DNA of 57,663 nt, taken from Verrucomicrobiaceae bacterium. GTDB taxonomy: Bacteria; Verrucomicrobiota; Verrucomicrobiia; Verrucomicrobiales; Verrucomicrobiaceae. A program made the translations under genes and the position numbers. The stretch is from NCBI GenBank assembly GCA_016795365.1, contig JAEUHN010000049.1, positions 1 to 57,663 on the forward strand. Direction: 5' to 3'. Below the pieces are notes generated by a model that saw only the letters and a list, made by a program, of their open reading frames with translations, searched no databases and was not told the origin of the DNA. Below, piece by piece: positions 16,047 through 23,833 of the stretch; the stretch's first letter is position 1; every line of letters starts with the position of its first letter.

Positions 16047-17963
16047 ATGTGCGGTTTTCTCGGATGGTTCTCGAGCAACGCGCGGCCACGCGACGAGGCC
16101 GCGCGCGCCCATGCTTCGCATGTCCTCAGCGCGATGTCTCACCGTGGGCCGGATGATGCCTCGGAAGCGGGTGGCGATGGCTGGTGGCTGGGTTTTCGGC
16201 GGCTGGCGATTCTCGATCTCTCGCCTGCGGGACGACAGCCGATGAGTTTCGGCGGCGGCCGCTACACGCTCGCGTTCAACGGCGAGATCTACAACTTCGC
16301 CCAACTCAAGGCCAAGCTGCCAGCGCAGGACTTTCAATCGAGTGGCGACACCGCAGTGCTCGGAGCGATGCTCGCGCAGCGACCGGTGAACGAAGTGCTG
16401 ACGCAACTGCGCGGCATGTTCGCCTTCGCCTGGTGGGATGCGCAGGAGCGATCGCTTGTGGTCGCGCGCGATCACTTTGGCATCAAGCCGCTCTACTACG
16501 CGCTGCGCGGTGGCGAGCTGTTCCTTGGCTCCGAGTTGCGCAGCGTCGCGCGGCTCGCGCAGCTGCCGGTGACGCTGTCGAAGCGCGCGCTGGCTCAATA
16601 CTTCCGTTGGGGCGCGGTGCAGGCACCGGACACGATCGTTGATGGCGTTGAGTGCCTGCCAACGGGGCATCTCATTCGCTGGTCGAATGGCAAGCTGAAG
16701 ATCGAACGCTGGTTCACGCCGACGTGGCCTGATCGCAGTGAATGGAATGCGGATCGCAAGGACGTTCGCCAGACGGTGCTCGATAGCGTGGAAGCGCATC
16801 TGGTCAGCGATGTGCCTGTGGGCGTGTTCCTCAGTGGCGGACTCGATTCATCACTGATGGCTGCGTGCATGAGGCATCTCGGTCAAAGCGATGTGCAGGC
16901 GTTTTCGATTGGCTACGAGGAGAATGCGGGCGTGCCTGACGAGACTGACGTCGCCGAACGCACCGCAAAGCACCTCGGCTGCCGCTTTGTCCGCGAGCGA
17001 CTGACAGCGGACTCGCTCTATGGCAAGCTCGACGGCTATCTCGGCAGTCTTGATCAACCCACAGGTGATGCGCTCAACACGTATCTCGTCTCGCAGCTCG
17101 CGGCGCAGCATGTGAAGGTCACGCTCAGCGGCCTCGGTGCCGATGAATGGTTCGCGGGCTACAACTACCATCGCCTGCTGAAGCTCGCGCGACTGTCGCC
17201 GTTCAGTCATGTCGCACTCGGTCGCGTGACCGGTGCCGGTGCGCGTTTCGTGGAGGCGCTGCTGCCGCAACGAGTGAAGGGGCACAAGGCCTGGAAGGCG
17301 CTGCTCTATGCCAGTGGCGGTGCTGGCCAGACACCGGCGGAAGTCCAGGCACAAGGTCGCACGATTCTCTCGCATGCCTCGGTCGCCTCCTTGCTCGGCA
17401 TCGTGAATCACGAGGCGCATCGCTGCACTGAGGACATACCCTTGCGCCAAAGTCTGATCAGTGACCTCGATCACCGTGCGCCGGACTCATGGCTGAACCA
17501 ACTGCTGCTGCTCGAAACCGAGACGTATCTGGCGAACACTTTGCTACGCGACAACGACTGCACCAGCATGGCGCATAGTCTGGAACTTCGTGTGCCGCTC
17601 GTCGATAGCGACATCTTCACGCTCGCGGGTCGTGTCGCTCCTGGTGACAAGCTCGGCCTTAGCACGGGCAAGAAGATCCTGCGCGAAGCCTTCCGCGATC
17701 TGCTGCCTGAGTGGATCAATCACGACACGCAGAAGAAGACCTTCACCCTGCCGCTGATGAAATGGATGCGCACGCCGCCGTGGAAGTCGCGCATCCTCGA
17801 CACGCTGAAGAACCCGCGCGCCGTCGATGCGCAGGCTGCACGGAGACTAACTGATCGCTACTTCGCCGACACGACGGACAGCAAAGCCGCCTGGCACCTG
17901 AGCCAGCCGGTGTGGATGCTGTTTGTGTTGGAGGAGTGGGCAGCGAGGAACGGCGTCGGCTAG
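16047..17963 (+). CDS. asnB: Asparagine synthase (glutamine-hydrolysing)
   Basis: This 638-residue two-domain enzyme has an N-terminal class II glutamine amidotransferase domain with the essential Cys2 exposed after Met removal (MCGFLGWFSS) and SHRGPDDAS, LAFNGEIYNF and VARDHFGIKPLYY motifs, followed by an ATP-pyrophosphatase domain with the P-loop SGGLDSS (from Ser263). It converts aspartate, glutamine and ATP to asparagine. Related proteins also sit in exopolysaccharide clusters where they amidate other substrates; a glycosyltransferase and a PEP-CTERM protein are encoded nearby, so such a role is possible. Confidence 0.93.
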   Translation: MCGFLGWFSSNARPRDEAARAHASHVLSAMSHRGPDDASEAGGDGWWLGFRRLAILDLSPAGRQPMSFGGGRYTLAFNGEIYNFAQLKAKLPAQDFQSSGDTAVLGAMLAQRPVNEVLTQLRGMFAFAWWDAQERSLVVARDHFGIKPLYYALRGGELFLGSELRSVARLAQLPVTLSKRALAQYFRWGAVQAPDTIVDGVECLPTGHLIRWSNGKLKIERWFTPTWPDRSEWNADRKDVRQTVLDSVEAHLVSDVPVGVFLSGGLDSSLMAACMRHLGQSDVQAFSIGYEENAGVPDETDVAERTAKHLGCRFVRERLTADSLYGKLDGYLGSLDQPTGDALNTYLVSQLAAQHVKVTLSGLGADEWFAGYNYHRLLKLARLSPFSHVALGRVTGAGARFVEALLPQRVKGHKAWKALLYASGGAGQTPAEVQAQGRTILSHASVASLLGIVNHEAHRCTEDIPLRQSLISDLDHRAPDSWLNQLLLLETETYLANTLLRDNDCTSMAHSLELRVPLVDSDIFTLAGRVAPGDKLGLSTGKKILREAFRDLLPEWINHDTQKKTFTLPLMKWMRTPPWKSRILDTLKNPRAVDAQAARRLTDRYFADTTDSKAAWHLSQPVWMLFVLEEWAARNGVG

Positions 17964-17974
17964 TCCTCGCTCAC

Positions 17975-18343
17975 CTAACGATTCAGCCACAGGATGTGTG
18001 CGCCGGGATTCCCTCGATCAGGTGCCATACGGCCTCCATAACGGACGGCGAAGCTGCGCAGGAGGCCCTTGGCAAGACCCGAGAGCACCGACTGACCGGT
18101 CGATGATCCCCAGCCGTGAATGATCTTCACACCGCTGTGTCCATGCTGGAGCGCCTCGTCCACAGCCTTGACGATCTTCTCACGAGCCATGTCCCACGTT
18201 TCGCCACTGTGAGCGACATCCACCTCGAGCAGTCCCTGGCACACCGTGCCGCGAGCTTCAGCGCCACATTTCGGGCAGGCGCTGAGGACTCCGGCGGGCA
18301 GAGGAAACTCGCAATGGGGACATTCGGTCATCGCGACACCCAT
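17975..18343 (-). CDS. Zinc-ribbon plus Smr-like domain protein
   Basis: This 122-residue protein combines an N-terminal zinc ribbon (C8-x2-C11 and C23-x2-C26) with an Smr-like domain: LLEVDVAHSGETWDMAREKI followed by VKIIHGWGSSTGQSVL. In MutS2 and related proteins the Smr domain is a nicking nuclease or RNA-binding module with an LDxH and an HGxG motif. Here the first motif reads EVDVAH and the second HGWG, so it is diverged but recognisable. It is convergent with asnB (11 nt). Initiation could be at Met1 or Met5. Function: nucleic-acid binding, inferred only. Confidence 0.7.
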   Translation of the reverse strand: MGVAMTECPHCEFPLPAGVLSACPKCGAEARGTVCQGLLEVDVAHSGETWDMAREKIVKAVDEALQHGHSGVKIIHGWGSSTGQSVLSGLAKGLLRSFAVRYGGRMAPDRGNPGAHILWLNR

Positions 18344-18525
18344 GCGCTGTTTCGATGGTTTGGCAAAGCTGAGGTGACAGACAGTATTCTGCCCGCAACA
18401 TCACCGCTTGAGATGACTTGCGATGGTCACTGGGCTCAGGGTGAGCTTTCGATCGAAGGGAAAGAACCGTGTCGAGGTTGGCAGATGTGGTTGCTCGCTT
18501 CATAGTGGCTGAAGTCGAATCAATC

Positions 18526-19713
18526 GTGTCACATCGCATCCTCCAGGTCTTCAATCGTTACCTTCAACCCGGCGGGGAGGAGAAGTCAGTGGATCGTATC
18601 TTCAAGCACGTCGGGGAGCGGCATGAAACGTCGCGATGTTTCTTCGACAGTGCGGAGTGGAAGCGGCCTGGGGCTCCGGGCCCGGTAGGACAGGCGCGGC
18701 GGCTGTTTTACAATGGCGAAGCGAGGGCACGGTTCGAAGCCGCGGTGGATGTGCAGAAGCCGGACGTGGCGTTGTTTCACAACTTGTATCCCGTGGCGTC
18801 GCCAGCGCTGTATCACGCGGCGCTGAAGCGTGATCTGCCGGTGATTCAGTATCTGCACAACTTCCGCCCGTTCTGTGTGAGCGGCACTGCGTATGCGCGT
18901 GGAGAACTGCTGCCTGAAGCCTTGCATGGGAACTACTGGCGCGAGGTGACGCATGCGAGCTGGCAGGACAGCGTGGTGAAGTCCGCGCTCTTCGCGTTGA
19001 TGCTGAAGGGACTTCACGCCAGCGGCTGGCTGCGCAGTGTGAAGGCGTGGGTTGCGATCTCGGAGTTCATGCGCGACAAGCTGGTCGAGGCGGGTGTAGA
19101 GGAGTCGCGCATCTTTGCGCTGCGGCACTCGTGGGATGCGATGGAGGCAGCGCCCTCGCCTGAGGACGCGGGCTACTACTTGTTCCTCGCGAGGCTGGTG
19201 GAAGTAAAGGGCGTGGAGCCATTGCTTTGTGCCTGGGATGTCTTGAGACAGAGGCTGGGTGAACGCACACCGGAACTGCGGATTGCGGGCGAGGGACCGC
19301 TTGAGCCGTTGGTGCGGGCGAGTGCCGCGCAGAACCCGAGCGTGAAGTATCTCGGCCTGATCGGCGGCGAGGTGAAGCGTGCGGCGCTGTCGCAGTGTCG
19401 CGCGATGATGGTGCCCTCGACGTGGTGGGAACCGTTGGGACTAGTGGTGTATGAGGCGTATGATTTTGCAAAGCCAGTGCTGGCTGCGCGTTCGGGGGGA
19501 TTGATCGAAACGGTGCTCGGCGGCGAAACGGGATGGCTGCATTCACCCGGTAGCGTGGATGAGATTGTCCGCGATGTGCTGATGACTGAGGAGATGTCAG
19601 CGGCGCAACGAACTGCGATGGGCGCGGCGGGTCGTGCATGGCTGCTGCGAGAGACCTCCGTAACTGCGTGGCGCGATCGATTCGATGCGATCCTCGAGCG
19701 TGCAAGGTCTTGA
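18526..19713 (+). CDS. Glycosyltransferase family 4
   Basis: This GT-B fold enzyme opens with the family 4 N-terminal strand (HRILQVFNRYLQPGGEE). The C-terminal Rossmann domain contains FLARLVEVKGVEPLLCAW, GEGPLEPLV and the nucleotide-sugar EX7E motif within STWWEPLGLVVYEAYDF. It transfers a sugar from a nucleotide donor during polysaccharide or glycoconjugate synthesis; donor and acceptor cannot be predicted. A GTG at 18526 gives the canonical start (MSHRILQVFN); an upstream GTG at 18469 would add 19 residues that look untypical. The protein is about 395 residues. Confidence 0.88.
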   Translation: MSHRILQVFNRYLQPGGEEKSVDRIFKHVGERHETSRCFFDSAEWKRPGAPGPVGQARRLFYNGEARARFEAAVDVQKPDVALFHNLYPVASPALYHAALKRDLPVIQYLHNFRPFCVSGTAYARGELLPEALHGNYWREVTHASWQDSVVKSALFALMLKGLHASGWLRSVKAWVAISEFMRDKLVEAGVEESRIFALRHSWDAMEAAPSPEDAGYYLFLARLVEVKGVEPLLCAWDVLRQRLGERTPELRIAGEGPLEPLVRASAAQNPSVKYLGLIGGEVKRAALSQCRAMMVPSTWWEPLGLVVYEAYDFAKPVLAARSGGLIETVLGGETGWLHSPGSVDEIVRDVLMTEEMSAAQRTAMGAAGRAWLLRETSVTAWRDRFDAILERARS

Positions 19714-20086
19714 ATGATTGCAGCCTTTCGTTGCAAGGCATTCATTACATGGAGTTAATTTCACAAAGTGAGTCGTGCGAGATAGCATCCGACTCGTCTC
19801 CAGAGAAGCTGACCAATCGTGGCGAAAGTTCAGCGACTCGAGTGGCAAGCCACAGGAACCCCTGTTTCTTCTCAAACCCCCGTTGTCCTCATCTGCTCGC
19901 CGGTCGCTTGTGGTTGGGGTTAGCAACCGAAGAAACTCCCTGTGGCTTGCCCACTGGAGACTCTCAGCGGGCCAATAGACGACCGCTTTCCTCGAGTAGT
20001 AGATCAGGCACAAACGAGGGCAGGTTATTTTTTTCTTGAATTTATGGAAATTATTGCGTAGCCTTGAAGAGTTACCCCATAAAAAT
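19714..20086. other. 373-bp gene-poor interval with a large hairpin
   Basis: No credible protein-coding gene is seen between the glycosyltransferase and the PEP-CTERM protein gene. The notable content is a long imperfect inverted repeat at 19841-19955, listed separately. The last 60 bp before 20087 are A/T-rich and should carry the promoter of the PEP-CTERM gene, but no hexamer pair stands out. Confidence 0.6.
19841..19955. repeat. Long imperfect inverted repeat (about 115 bp)
   Basis: The arms are AGTGGCAAGCCACAGG at 19841-19856 and CCTGTGGCTTGCCCACT at 19939-19955, complementary with one extra C. Inside them GTTTCTTC (19864-19871) pairs with GAAGAAAC (19929-19936), and AACCCC pairs with GGGGTT. 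The result is a long stem with internal loops around a central loop. It could be a structured RNA in the 5' region of the PEP-CTERM gene, or a REP/MITE-like mobile repeat. No target duplication is obvious. Confidence 0.55.
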
Positions 20087-20857
20087 ATGAACCACCTGCG
20101 TCAATCTATCGCCGCCGTGGCAGCTCTGCTGCTTTTCCCCTCCCTCTCTCACGCCACCGTATGGGAGTATAATTGGACCACCTCTGACCCTCTGTTCGGC
20201 AATAATGACGGAGGCATCTGGCGATCGGTCCATTTCGATCAGGATGACAACACGGGCCTGTTCAACGCATCCATCAGTCTGGACACCGCGACGAACAACA
20301 CCTCAGCCCTTTGGCTGTCGGTAACGAATGGCCCCACACCCTCGACTGCGTCTGCCAACTACGCGGGTGTTTACTTGATCGACGGCAACCTTTTTGTCCG
20401 GCCTTACAGCGATAATCCTACCTCTGATCATGAACTCACGAATGTGATCACCACAGGCGGCTATTCGGTTTCGACGCTGGGCACGGTAAAGACTTTTAGC
20501 TTCAGCCTCGACACCAATACGATCAACAGCTGGTCTGGTGGTGGTGTCGGCTGGCTTGGATTCGGCTTCCCTTATGACGCCCAGCACAACACGAATGGCG
20601 ATCCATTCAGTCCATATCGTATCGGAGCATGGGTGCGGTCTTTTGCGGACAATTCGGTGGCGCTGAATGCTTCGGTGTCGGTTGGCTCTGCGGGCACCTG
20701 GGATGTCACTTGGGGACAGCCTGAAGATCCGAACATCGGCACGTGGGACATCGGCAACGCACCCGTTTCTCCGGTTCCAGAGCCTTCGTCGGCCTTGTTG
20801 GCCGGTCTTGCAGGCATGATCTTTGTCAGTGCTCGTCGCTTCAAGCGACTGCGCTAG
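20087..20857 (+). CDS. PEP-CTERM sorted surface/exopolysaccharide-associated protein
   Basis: This 256-residue protein has an N-terminal signal peptide (MNHLRQSIAAVAALLLFPSL, cleavage after SHA), a beta-rich middle with many Asn, Thr and Gly residues, and the C-terminal exosortase signal: a PVPEPSS motif, a hydrophobic helix (ALLAGLAGMIFVSA) and a basic tail (RRFKRLR). Exosortase/EpsH systems process such proteins in biofilm and exopolysaccharide producers. No exosortase is in this window. The ATG at 20087 is chosen because the signal peptide begins there; the middle domain is not recognised. Confidence 0.88.
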   Translation: MNHLRQSIAAVAALLLFPSLSHATVWEYNWTTSDPLFGNNDGGIWRSVHFDQDDNTGLFNASISLDTATNNTSALWLSVTNGPTPSTASANYAGVYLIDGNLFVRPYSDNPTSDHELTNVITTGGYSVSTLGTVKTFSFSLDTNTINSWSGGGVGWLGFGFPYDAQHNTNGDPFSPYRIGAWVRSFADNSVALNASVSVGSAGTWDVTWGQPEDPNIGTWDIGNAPVSPVPEPSSALLAGLAGMIFVSARRFKRLR

Positions 20858-20869
20858 CCAAGCTTTGCC

Positions 20870-20942
20870 AAGCCGATGCGTGCGAACATGAATTGGTTGT
20901 AATGAAAGTTTGTGTCGCCACTCTTGCCACACGCATCGGCTT
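20870..20942. terminator. 13-bp stem with long loop after the PEP-CTERM gene
   Basis: AAGCCGATGCGTG (20870-20882) is the exact inverted complement of CACGCATCGGCTT (20930-20942), with 47 nt between and a short T/C-rich run after. It follows the PEP-CTERM stop by 12 nt and precedes the response regulator by 28 nt. A terminator with an unusually long loop, or a structured leader of the two-component operon, are both possible. Confidence 0.45.
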
Positions 20943-20970
20943 TCTTCTAGGCTGAGGCGACGACCTCGCC

Positions 20971-21645
20971 ATGAAAATTCTAATAGCTGAAGACGATCCA
21001 GAACTTGCCCGTCAGACCCAGGACTGGCTTCGCGAAGCCGGACACGAGACCGTATGGGTCAAAGCAGGGTATGAGGCCCTGAGTCGAGGGCACGAAGTGG
21101 CTTTCGATCTCATTCTGCTCGATATCGGGCTTCCAGAACTCGACGGCTTTCAGATCATCGAGCAGTTGCGTGGTGATGCCGTGCGCACACCGGTCATCTG
21201 CCTCACGGCTCGTGATACGGTGATGGATCGCGTTCATGGATTGAAGGTGGGTGCCGATGATTACCTGACGAAACCTTTTGCCGAGCCTGAACTGCTTGCC
21301 CGCATTGAGGCCCTGCATCGGCGTGCGACCCATGGACTGGCCGCCGTCTCTGCCAAATCGGGTTGGAAGCTGGATCCCGTCCGCCGGCGGGTTCAGGTAG
21401 GCACCATGGTCGCTGATCTTCAGCCTCGAGAGTGGCTGTTGCTTGAATTGCTGATGACCAACGATGGGCGGGTGCTCACGAAGAAGTTCCTCCTCGATAA
21501 AGTTTGGGGCATTCAATACACCCCAGGCACCAATGTCGTGGATGTGCTGGTGTGCCGTCTGCGCAGCAAGCTCGACCCGACCGACGGTCCATCCTTCATC
21601 GAAACGGTTCGGGGCAAAGGCTATGTTTTTCGGGCGAATCCGTGA
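20971..21645 (+). CDS. OmpR-family response regulator
   Basis: This 224-residue regulator has a receiver domain with acidic pocket D8/D9, phospho-acceptor D51 (LILLDIGLPELDG), the conserved CLTARD and YLTKPF segments, and a C-terminal winged helix (LQPREWLLLELLMTNDGRVL to GKGYVF). It should be phosphorylated by the kinase encoded immediately downstream, whose ATG overlaps its last codons by 23 nt, indicating tight co-expression. Targets are unknown. Confidence 0.95.
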   Translation: MKILIAEDDPELARQTQDWLREAGHETVWVKAGYEALSRGHEVAFDLILLDIGLPELDGFQIIEQLRGDAVRTPVICLTARDTVMDRVHGLKVGADDYLTKPFAEPELLARIEALHRRATHGLAAVSAKSGWKLDPVRRRVQVGTMVADLQPREWLLLELLMTNDGRVLTKKFLLDKVWGIQYTPGTNVVDVLVCRLRSKLDPTDGPSFIETVRGKGYVFRANP

Positions 21646-23056
21646 CTGGCTCCACGCCTCGTCATTCCGGCGAATGGCATTGCTGCAGGTGATCACCTTC
21701 GGCGGGATGGTGCTAGTCGTGCTTTTCATCACCGAGTGGTCGCTGAAGAACGACATGCAGAGCAACAGCCGATTGCTCCAGCTCAACCAAGTCCATGACT
21801 ATGCCCGGCTGCTGCAAACTCACGGATGGCCCGCGCTCGTGACCGTGGCAGGCAAGCCTGATGACGACACCCATTTGTCGTTTCGGATCACGGATCATGA
21901 GGGAAGGGTGCTGTTTGAAACGGTCACCAATGAGGTCAAAGGCTACGGATGGGATCGCCTTGAGCCCGTGTCGCTCAGCCAGGGAACGGTGACCTTTGAC
22001 CGGTTGGGGCACCCCAGTGGCAGGGGCGAGCTTCGCGTCGTGCGGCGTGGACTTCGGGATGGCAGCACATTTTGGTTTGGTCAGACCGATGCGGTGGAGA
22101 GGAAGCACCTGCTGCACCTCATGCGGCAGTTGCGGCTGATTGCCATCACTGTGGGCTTGCTTGTCTTCGTCCCGATCGTGTGGTTTGCCCGGCGCATCGT
22201 GGAGCCTTTGATGAGGTTGAGCGCCCAGGCGCAAAAACTGGCCGCCGCACCTGGTCGGGCGCGACTGCTGGCAACGGGGTCGATCCCCGAAGTCGCCGAG
22301 ATCGCCCATGCCTTTGACGAGAGCCAGGAACGTATCGAGACGCTGACGCACGAGCTTCACTCTGTGAACGATCACCTCGCGCACGAACTGCGCACCCCGT
22401 TGGCTCGAGTGCGGGGCAACATCGAATCCTTGCTCAACCACTATGGCGAGGAAGAAGGCGAGGAAGCCGCTTTGCGAAGCCTCGATGAGATCGACCGTGC
22501 CACCGACCTGGTGCAGACCATTCTCACCATTCGCCTGGGTGACAGTGGGGTGATGAGGCTCCACCTGGAGGTGACTTCACCTCTCGCACTCGTGCAGGAG
22601 ATTGTGGAAATCTATGGCCCGGCAGCTGAGGAAAAAGGCCACGTGCTGGTGCATGAAGTGCTCTCCGATGGGCTGGTGGTGCTGGATCGCCAGCGTGTGC
22701 GGCAAGCCATCACCAACCTGCTCGACAATGCTCTCGCCTACATGCAACGACCTGGCGAGGTGCGGCTGGTGCAGGAAGTCTCACTCGAACATGGCTTCAT
22801 CCTTCGCGTGCAGGACACCGGACCCGGATTGTCCGATGAGGACAAGCAATCCATCTGGAAGAGATTCGCGCGAGGCAGTGCTGCATCGGCTACCACTCCT
22901 GGGACGGGCTTGGGGCTGTCATTGGTCAGAGCCGTCGTCCATGCACACTTCGGTGATGTGGGCTGTCGCAATCGCCCCGAAGGTGGTGCTGAGTTCTGGA
23001 TCAAGCTGCCCCTCGCACCCGAAACGGGATTGGAGCACAAGACCTCAGAGCCGTGA
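21623..23056 (+). CDS. Sensor histidine kinase with HAMP domain, partner of upstream regulator
   Basis: This 477-residue membrane kinase has TM1 (about residues 18-39), a periplasmic sensor of about 130 residues, TM2 (about 170-190), HAMP (RRIVEPLMRLSAQAQKLA), HisKA with His254 in HLAHELRTPLARV, and a HATPase with NLLDNAL, DTGPGL and GTGLGLSL boxes. It belongs to the QseC/EnvZ-like class. The ATG at 21623 lies inside the end of the response regulator gene. An alternative earlier start in this frame (21464) would add residues without coding character. Its stop is 3 nt from the convergent FGE-like gene. Confidence 0.93.
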   Translation: MFFGRIRDWLHASSFRRMALLQVITFGGMVLVVLFITEWSLKNDMQSNSRLLQLNQVHDYARLLQTHGWPALVTVAGKPDDDTHLSFRITDHEGRVLFETVTNEVKGYGWDRLEPVSLSQGTVTFDRLGHPSGRGELRVVRRGLRDGSTFWFGQTDAVERKHLLHLMRQLRLIAITVGLLVFVPIVWFARRIVEPLMRLSAQAQKLAAAPGRARLLATGSIPEVAEIAHAFDESQERIETLTHELHSVNDHLAHELRTPLARVRGNIESLLNHYGEEEGEEAALRSLDEIDRATDLVQTILTIRLGDSGVMRLHLEVTSPLALVQEIVEIYGPAAEEKGHVLVHEVLSDGLVVLDRQRVRQAITNLLDNALAYMQRPGEVRLVQEVSLEHGFILRVQDTGPGLSDEDKQSIWKRFARGSAASATTPGTGLGLSLVRAVVHAHFGDVGCRNRPEGGAEFWIKLPLAPETGLEHKTSEP

Positions 23057-23059
23057 GCT

Positions 23060-23833
23060 TCAAGGGATTCTTTCCAGCACCACTCGGAAGCCCACCGAAT
23101 CACTTCGATACGTCGATGGATCATGCGTTCGGTGGGAGAGTAGCAAGGATTCAGGACGATTGTTTTTCCACGAGCCTCCGCGCAGCACTCGCCAGTCAGT
23201 GCCAGGCCGAAATTCGTCCTCACACCACTCCCAGACATTCCCTGTCAGGCTGCAAAACCCGACCCTTGGCTCGTAGTAGGCCCACGCATCGGCGATCCCA
23301 GCATCGCGGTCGTAAAACGAAGGAATGGGGTGGCTCTCGATTAATTTCGCACCTTCGGAACCCAGGCAATTCGCTGCGTTGGGTGGTGGTGGCCAGGAGT
23401 TTCCCCAGGACCATCCGCTCGCTATACGTTCGCTCTTGATCTCGGGTGCGGCAGAAGGTTCGAGATCGGCAATCCCCGCAGCCTGACTCCACTCGTGATC
23501 CGTCGGCAGTCGATACCTCGATCGTGGAGACAAGCGTCCGGCTGCCTGCTCCGTCCGCGTCAGCCATTCACAGAAGTGCCGAGCCTCATGCCAGCTGACC
23601 GAAGTGGCCGCAAGATGCGGGTGCTCAGAGGGGCGTTGGCGAAAAGCAGCAAGGTCGCCTTCCCGGGTTTCATGAACACAGATAAAGAGCGTCGACGGTG
23701 AGTGATCGAGCCCAAGGGCACGAAAAACCATGCCCAAACTATTGTAGTAGTCACCGTGCGGAGCATGGACCGGCACCGTGGTGCAGGAGCCAAGCGCCAT
23801 TGCGGCGGCAAAAACTCCCGCTGCTCTGATCAT
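23060..23833 (-). CDS. FGE-sulfatase/SUMF1-domain lipoprotein
   Basis: This 257-residue protein has a lipoprotein signal (MIRAAGVFAAAMALGSC, lipid-anchored Cys17) and one FGE-sulfatase domain: ATSVSWHEARHFCEWL, YRLPTDHEWSQAA, SLTGNVWEWCEDEF, WRVLRGGSWKNN and DSVGFRVVLE. FGE enzymes oxidise sulfatase Cys to formylglycine, but most bacterial proteins with this domain are non-catalytic or act in other pathways, and the MG-containing N-terminal motif is diverged here. Its ATG overlaps the secA stop codon by 4 nt (ATGA), so translation is coupled to secA. The link to the upstream sulfatase gene is speculative. Confidence 0.85.
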   Translation of the reverse strand: MIRAAGVFAAAMALGSCTTVPVHAPHGDYYNSLGMVFRALGLDHSPSTLFICVHETREGDLAAFRQRPSEHPHLAATSVSWHEARHFCEWLTRTEQAAGRLSPRSRYRLPTDHEWSQAAGIADLEPSAAPEIKSERIASGWSWGNSWPPPPNAANCLGSEGAKLIESHPIPSFYDRDAGIADAWAYYEPRVGFCSLTGNVWEWCEDEFRPGTDWRVLRGGSWKNNRPESLLLSHRTHDPSTYRSDSVGFRVVLERIP

